A DNA stretch of 7,714 nt from Bacteroidetes bacterium HGW-Bacteroidetes-12. GTDB taxonomy: Bacteria > Bacteroidota > Bacteroidia > Flavobacteriales_E > Vicingaceae. The notes beneath the pieces are model-generated. The model did no database searches. It saw only the letters and a list, made by a program, of their open reading frames with translations, and was not told the DNA's origin. Shown piece after piece: positions 5,863-7,714 of this stretch; positions within the stretch are counted from its first letter, which is position 1; the number at the start of each line of letters is the position of its first letter. The translations under genes and the position numbers were made by a program. The DNA is taken from assembly GCA_002841035.1 (NCBI GenBank), contig PHDR01000127.1:1-7714 (forward strand), given 5' to 3'.

Positions 5863-5890
5863 CAAAACTAATAGTTTTATTCAAAAACAA
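5863..5890 (-). promoter_or_regulatory. Candidate promoter of the acyl-CoA dehydrogenase gene
   Basis: On the minus strand the -7 box TAGTTTTG (5863-5870) fits the consensus, with TTG (5888-5890) 17 nt upstream, slightly short of the usual spacing. The leader would be about 80 nt. Because the gene to the right starts at 5899, this promoter sits almost inside the anmK leader. Confidence 0.5.
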
Positions 5891-5898
5891 GCAGTTTT

Positions 5899-6969
5899 AT
5901 GAAAGAAAATTACAATGTAATTGGGTTAATGTCTGGAACATCGTTAGATGGGTTGGATATCGTTTATGCTACTTTTTTTTACTCTATTGAAAATCAATGG
6001 AGTTTTGAAATTAAGGCAGCAAAAACAGTTGCTTATTCATTAGCGTTAAAAAAACAGTTAGCCAATTCAAAGCAATTATCGGGATTAGATTTAATGTTGT
6101 TAAACAACCAATTGGGTGCTTTTTTTGGTGAAGAAGTAAATCAATTTATTACAGAAAATAACATCCAAAAATCACGTATAGATTTTGTAGCATCACACGG
6201 ACACACCGTTTTTCATCAACCAGAGCAACATTTAACTACACAAATTGGAAGTGGTGCTGTGTTGGCTGCAACAATTGGTTTAACAACAATTTCTGATTTC
6301 AGAACACTTGATGTTGCTTTAGGAGGACATGGAGCTCCGTTAGTACCAATTGGAGATAAATTGCTTTTTTCCGATTATCAGTATTGCTTAAACATTGGTG
6401 GAATTGCAAATGTTTCTTTTGAACACAACAACCAACGCCTTGCTTTTGATGTTTGTCCAGCAAATTTGGTGTTGAATAAGTTAGCAAATGAGCAAGGAAA
6501 ATCGTTTGATGATGGAGGAGGAATGGCAAAAAGAGGAAAAGTAAATGAAAGGCTATTTCATCAGTTAAATGCACTTCCTTTTTATCAACAACAACCTCCA
6601 AAATCACTAGGAAGCGAGTGGATTGAAAAAAATATTTTTCCGTTGTTTAGTTCTGCTGAAAGTTCAATTGAAGATAAGTTATGTACTATGATTGAACACA
6701 TTGCGTATCAACTTTCATTGGTTTTCAAAGAAAACAACAAAAGTATTTTGATTACTGGTGGCGGAGCATTCAATTCCTTTTTGATTGAACGAATTATTAG
6801 TTACACTACAAATAAGATTTTTGTTCCAAAAGATACATTGGTAGAATTTAAAGAAGCTTTGATTTTTGCTTTTTTGGGCGTTTTGCGTTTGCGTAATGAA
6901 ATTAATTGTCTTGCTTCGGTTACAGGTGCTAAACGAGATAATGTTGGCGGAAATATTTACATCAAGTAG
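5899..6969 (+). CDS. anmK: Anhydro-N-acetylmuramic acid kinase
   Basis: AnmK opens the 1,6-anhydro ring of anhydroMurNAc and phosphorylates it with ATP to MurNAc-6-phosphate, returning cell-wall turnover sugar to central metabolism (cytoplasm). The 356 residues carry the family's motifs in order: GLMSGTSLDGLD (9-20, ATP phosphate loop), SHGHTVFHQP (99-108), QIGSGAVLAATIG then DFRTLDVALGGHGAPLVP (133-150), LNIGGIANVSF (164-174), the FDxxPxN motif with D184, P187 and N189 (the Asp I take as equivalent to the catalytic base in studied enzymes), and ITGGGAFN (285-292, adenine side). The length is close to the 369 residues of E. coli AnmK, so the protein looks complete and active. No murQ, nagZ or permease gene is adjacent. 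It is transcribed away from the dehydrogenase gene. Confidence 0.96.
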   Translation: MKENYNVIGLMSGTSLDGLDIVYATFFYSIENQWSFEIKAAKTVAYSLALKKQLANSKQLSGLDLMLLNNQLGAFFGEEVNQFITENNIQKSRIDFVASHGHTVFHQPEQHLTTQIGSGAVLAATIGLTTISDFRTLDVALGGHGAPLVPIGDKLLFSDYQYCLNIGGIANVSFEHNNQRLAFDVCPANLVLNKLANEQGKSFDDGGGMAKRGKVNERLFHQLNALPFYQQQPPKSLGSEWIEKNIFPLFSSAESSIEDKLCTMIEHIAYQLSLVFKENNKSILITGGGAFNSFLIERIISYTTNKIFVPKDTLVEFKEALIFAFLGVLRLRNEINCLASVTGAKRDNVGGNIYIK

Positions 6970-6985
6970 ATTTTTCTTTAAAATA

Positions 6986-7035
6986 TACTCAAACTTAGTA
7001 GTTCCGTAATACTGCGGAAATATTTAGTTAGAGTA
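6986..7035. repeat. 50-nt near-palindrome (long hairpin) after anmK
   Basis: Pairing outwards from a 4-nt loop (7009-7012), 7002-7008 pairs with 7013-7019 (TTCCGTA/TGCGGAA), AGTA with TATT, AACT with AGTT, and TACTC with GAGTA. Only three single mismatches interrupt a 20-bp stem that includes two G-U pairs. It starts 17 nt after the anmK stop. No T-run follows on the plus strand, so it is not a textbook terminator. It could shield the anmK transcript 3' end, or it may be a REP/MITE-like remnant. Confidence 0.65.
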
Positions 7036-7118
7036 ATACTTGTAACTAAATTTATAACTAATTGACCATCAGACAAAATACTAATGTATTAATATCTATA
7101 TTCTATCATTTAGTTAAT

Positions 7119-7137
7119 AGTATTCCGAAACAATACT
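7119..7137. repeat. Small inverted repeat between the converging genes
   Basis: AGTATT (7119-7124) and AATACT (7132-7137) form a 6-bp stem around the 7-nt loop CCGAAAC, 13 nt beyond the stop of the leftward gene at 7150. A run of A residues (7139-7146) lies on its right, but for leftward transcription the bases after the stem are mixed, so a classical terminator is not supported. A second small stem, AATAC/GTATT, lies at 7077-7090. Confidence 0.4.
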
Positions 7138-7149
7138 CAAAAAAAAGAT

Positions 7150-7458
7150 TCATCCAATATACTTGAAAACAAAAATAATTTCGTTTTGTATTATTTTACA
7201 CTTACTACAGTGCGAAATGTGTGTAAATTCAAACGCTTCAGATAAATTAAAAACAGCCTTTGATTTCTCAATTTCAAACAATCTATCACAATCTAATTCT
7301 CCTTCGGGAGTAAATCTTTTTATTCTATAAATGTTAGGATTGTCAGTAGCTTCAATATAAAACCAAACGCCAGCTCCTTGTCCAGAAAGCCATTTTGAAC
7401 TTGAAGGAATGTTATTGGGTTTTTCAGGAGGAAGTAAAGTGCCAATTAATCTTTTCAA
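7150..7458 (-). CDS. Small uncharacterised Bacteroidota protein with a TTG start
   Basis: This encodes 102 residues with no signal peptide or membrane segment. Visible features are a P-rich N-terminus (LPPEKP), a Gly/Trp block SSKWLSGQGAGVWFYIE (19-35), a strand-like YRIKRFTPEGELDCDRLFE (44-62) and a C-terminal AFEFTHISHCSKCKIIQN (75-92) holding a CxxC pair (C84, C87) preceded by H83. I take it to be a small conserved Bacteroidota domain, possibly the one catalogued as DUF6695, but I am not sure of that number. The only usable start is TTG at 7456-7458, because an in-frame TAA lies at 7471-7473 and no ATG occurs later in the frame. The upstream gene stops 16 nt earlier, so the two are probably one transcription unit. 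Function unknown. Confidence 0.75.
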   Translation of the reverse strand: MKRLIGTLLPPEKPNNIPSSSKWLSGQGAGVWFYIEATDNPNIYRIKRFTPEGELDCDRLFEIEKSKAVFNLSEAFEFTHISHCSKCKIIQNEIIFVFKYIG

Positions 7459-7474
7459 AGTAACAAATTTTTAA

Positions 7475-7714
7475 TTAAGCAAGTCTATTCATTCTTTCAG
7501 TTCCTACAAAAGAACGTGGATTACTATAATGATTTAAATGAGCTTTAGATAAGTTATTAACGAAAATGCGTTTAAAAAAATAGAACTTACTTTTTTTAAT
7601 AAACACCTTATTATCTATAACTTCATAATAGAAAGGACAATCATTAAGTACTTTGTTATTAGAACGTGGTGTGGCTGAAACGGTGTAAGGAACTCGAATT
7701 AAAAATTTAGTAAG
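7475..7714 (-). CDS. C-terminal fragment of an unrecognised gene entering from the right edge
   Basis: The minus strand is open from the window edge to a TAA at 7475-7477, giving 79 residues that begin LTKFLIRVPYT and end FVGTERMNRLA. Composition is that of a real protein: mixed hydrophobic and basic, with an aromatic patch (KFYFFKRIFV) about two-thirds along. The frame continues directly upstream of the small gene at 7458 with a 16-nt gap, in the arrangement of an operon. I do not recognise the family. The pairs KVLNDCPFYYEV and KVFIKKSKFYFFK suggest beta strands. Because the 5' part lies outside the window, length, start and function cannot be judged. Confidence 0.6.
   Translation of the reverse strand, partial: LTKFLIRVPYTVSATPRSNNKVLNDCPFYYEVIDNKVFIKKSKFYFFKRIFVNNLSKAHLNHYSNPRSFVGTERMNRLA

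Noticed and set aside
6299..6607. 102-codon minus-strand frame inside anmK
   Set aside because: The anmK frame carries all family motifs across this stretch, so the antisense frame is a by-product.
7456..7480. Frameshift splitting one gene into the two minus-strand genes
   Set aside because: The upstream frame ends with its own TAA at 7475-7477, and the downstream frame has an in-frame TAA at 7471-7473 before its start. The two are in different frames with a normal operon gap, so two genes are simpler.

Overview
This window reads as an ordinary low-GC Bacteroidota chromosome segment, most likely from the Flavobacteriia or a close relative. The evidence is A/T-rich codon use, TAnnTTTG-type -7 promoter boxes in place of E. 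coli-like -10 boxes, few Shine-Dalgarno sequences, and several lineage-typical genes: a DUF4834-like membrane peptide, a YdcF/SanA-like lipoprotein, a short CarB and a DUF1456 start. I see no phage, transposase, CRISPR array, tRNA or rRNA.

Layout, left to right. (1) At 1-60 on the minus strand is the first 20 codons of a DUF1456 (YehS-like) gene that runs off the left edge. (2) At 60-180 is a divergent intergenic region with two back-to-back promoters whose -33 elements share the sequence TTGTCAA. (3) rpmH (ribosomal protein L34, 181-339) is followed by a strong intrinsic terminator. (4) At 395-732 is a long non-coding stretch with a 55-nt dispersed-type repeat, a 22-bp perfect palindrome and a 7-nt periodic A-rich leader. 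(5) carB (733-3546) encodes a carbamoyl-phosphate synthase large subunit without the C-terminal MGS-like allosteric domain. (6) A short gap carries a second copy of the 55-nt repeat and an 8-nt periodic tract. It is followed by two abutting genes, a DUF4834-like membrane peptide (3661-3933) and a YdcF/DUF218 lipoprotein (3934-4620). (7) An acyl-CoA dehydrogenase lies on the minus strand (4635-5774), convergent with the lipoprotein gene. (8) anmK (5899-6969) is divergent from the dehydrogenase, with candidate promoters facing each other in the shared gap. (9) At 6970-7149 is a hairpin-rich intergenic region containing a 50-nt near-palindrome and five AATACT/AGTATT hexamers. (10) Two minus-strand genes end the window: an unrecognised 102-aa protein with a TTG start, and the 3' end of an unrecognised gene that enters from the right edge.

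The genes are mostly unrelated housekeeping functions: translation, carbamoyl phosphate supply for arginine and pyrimidines, acyl-CoA oxidation and peptidoglycan recycling. No coherent new multi-gene system is visible. What deserves a second look is mostly non-coding: the paired repeats flanking carB, the palindrome in the carB leader, the structured gap after anmK, and the two promoter arrangements. Two coding ends, at 1-60 and 7475-7714, are easily missed because they are cut by the window edges.
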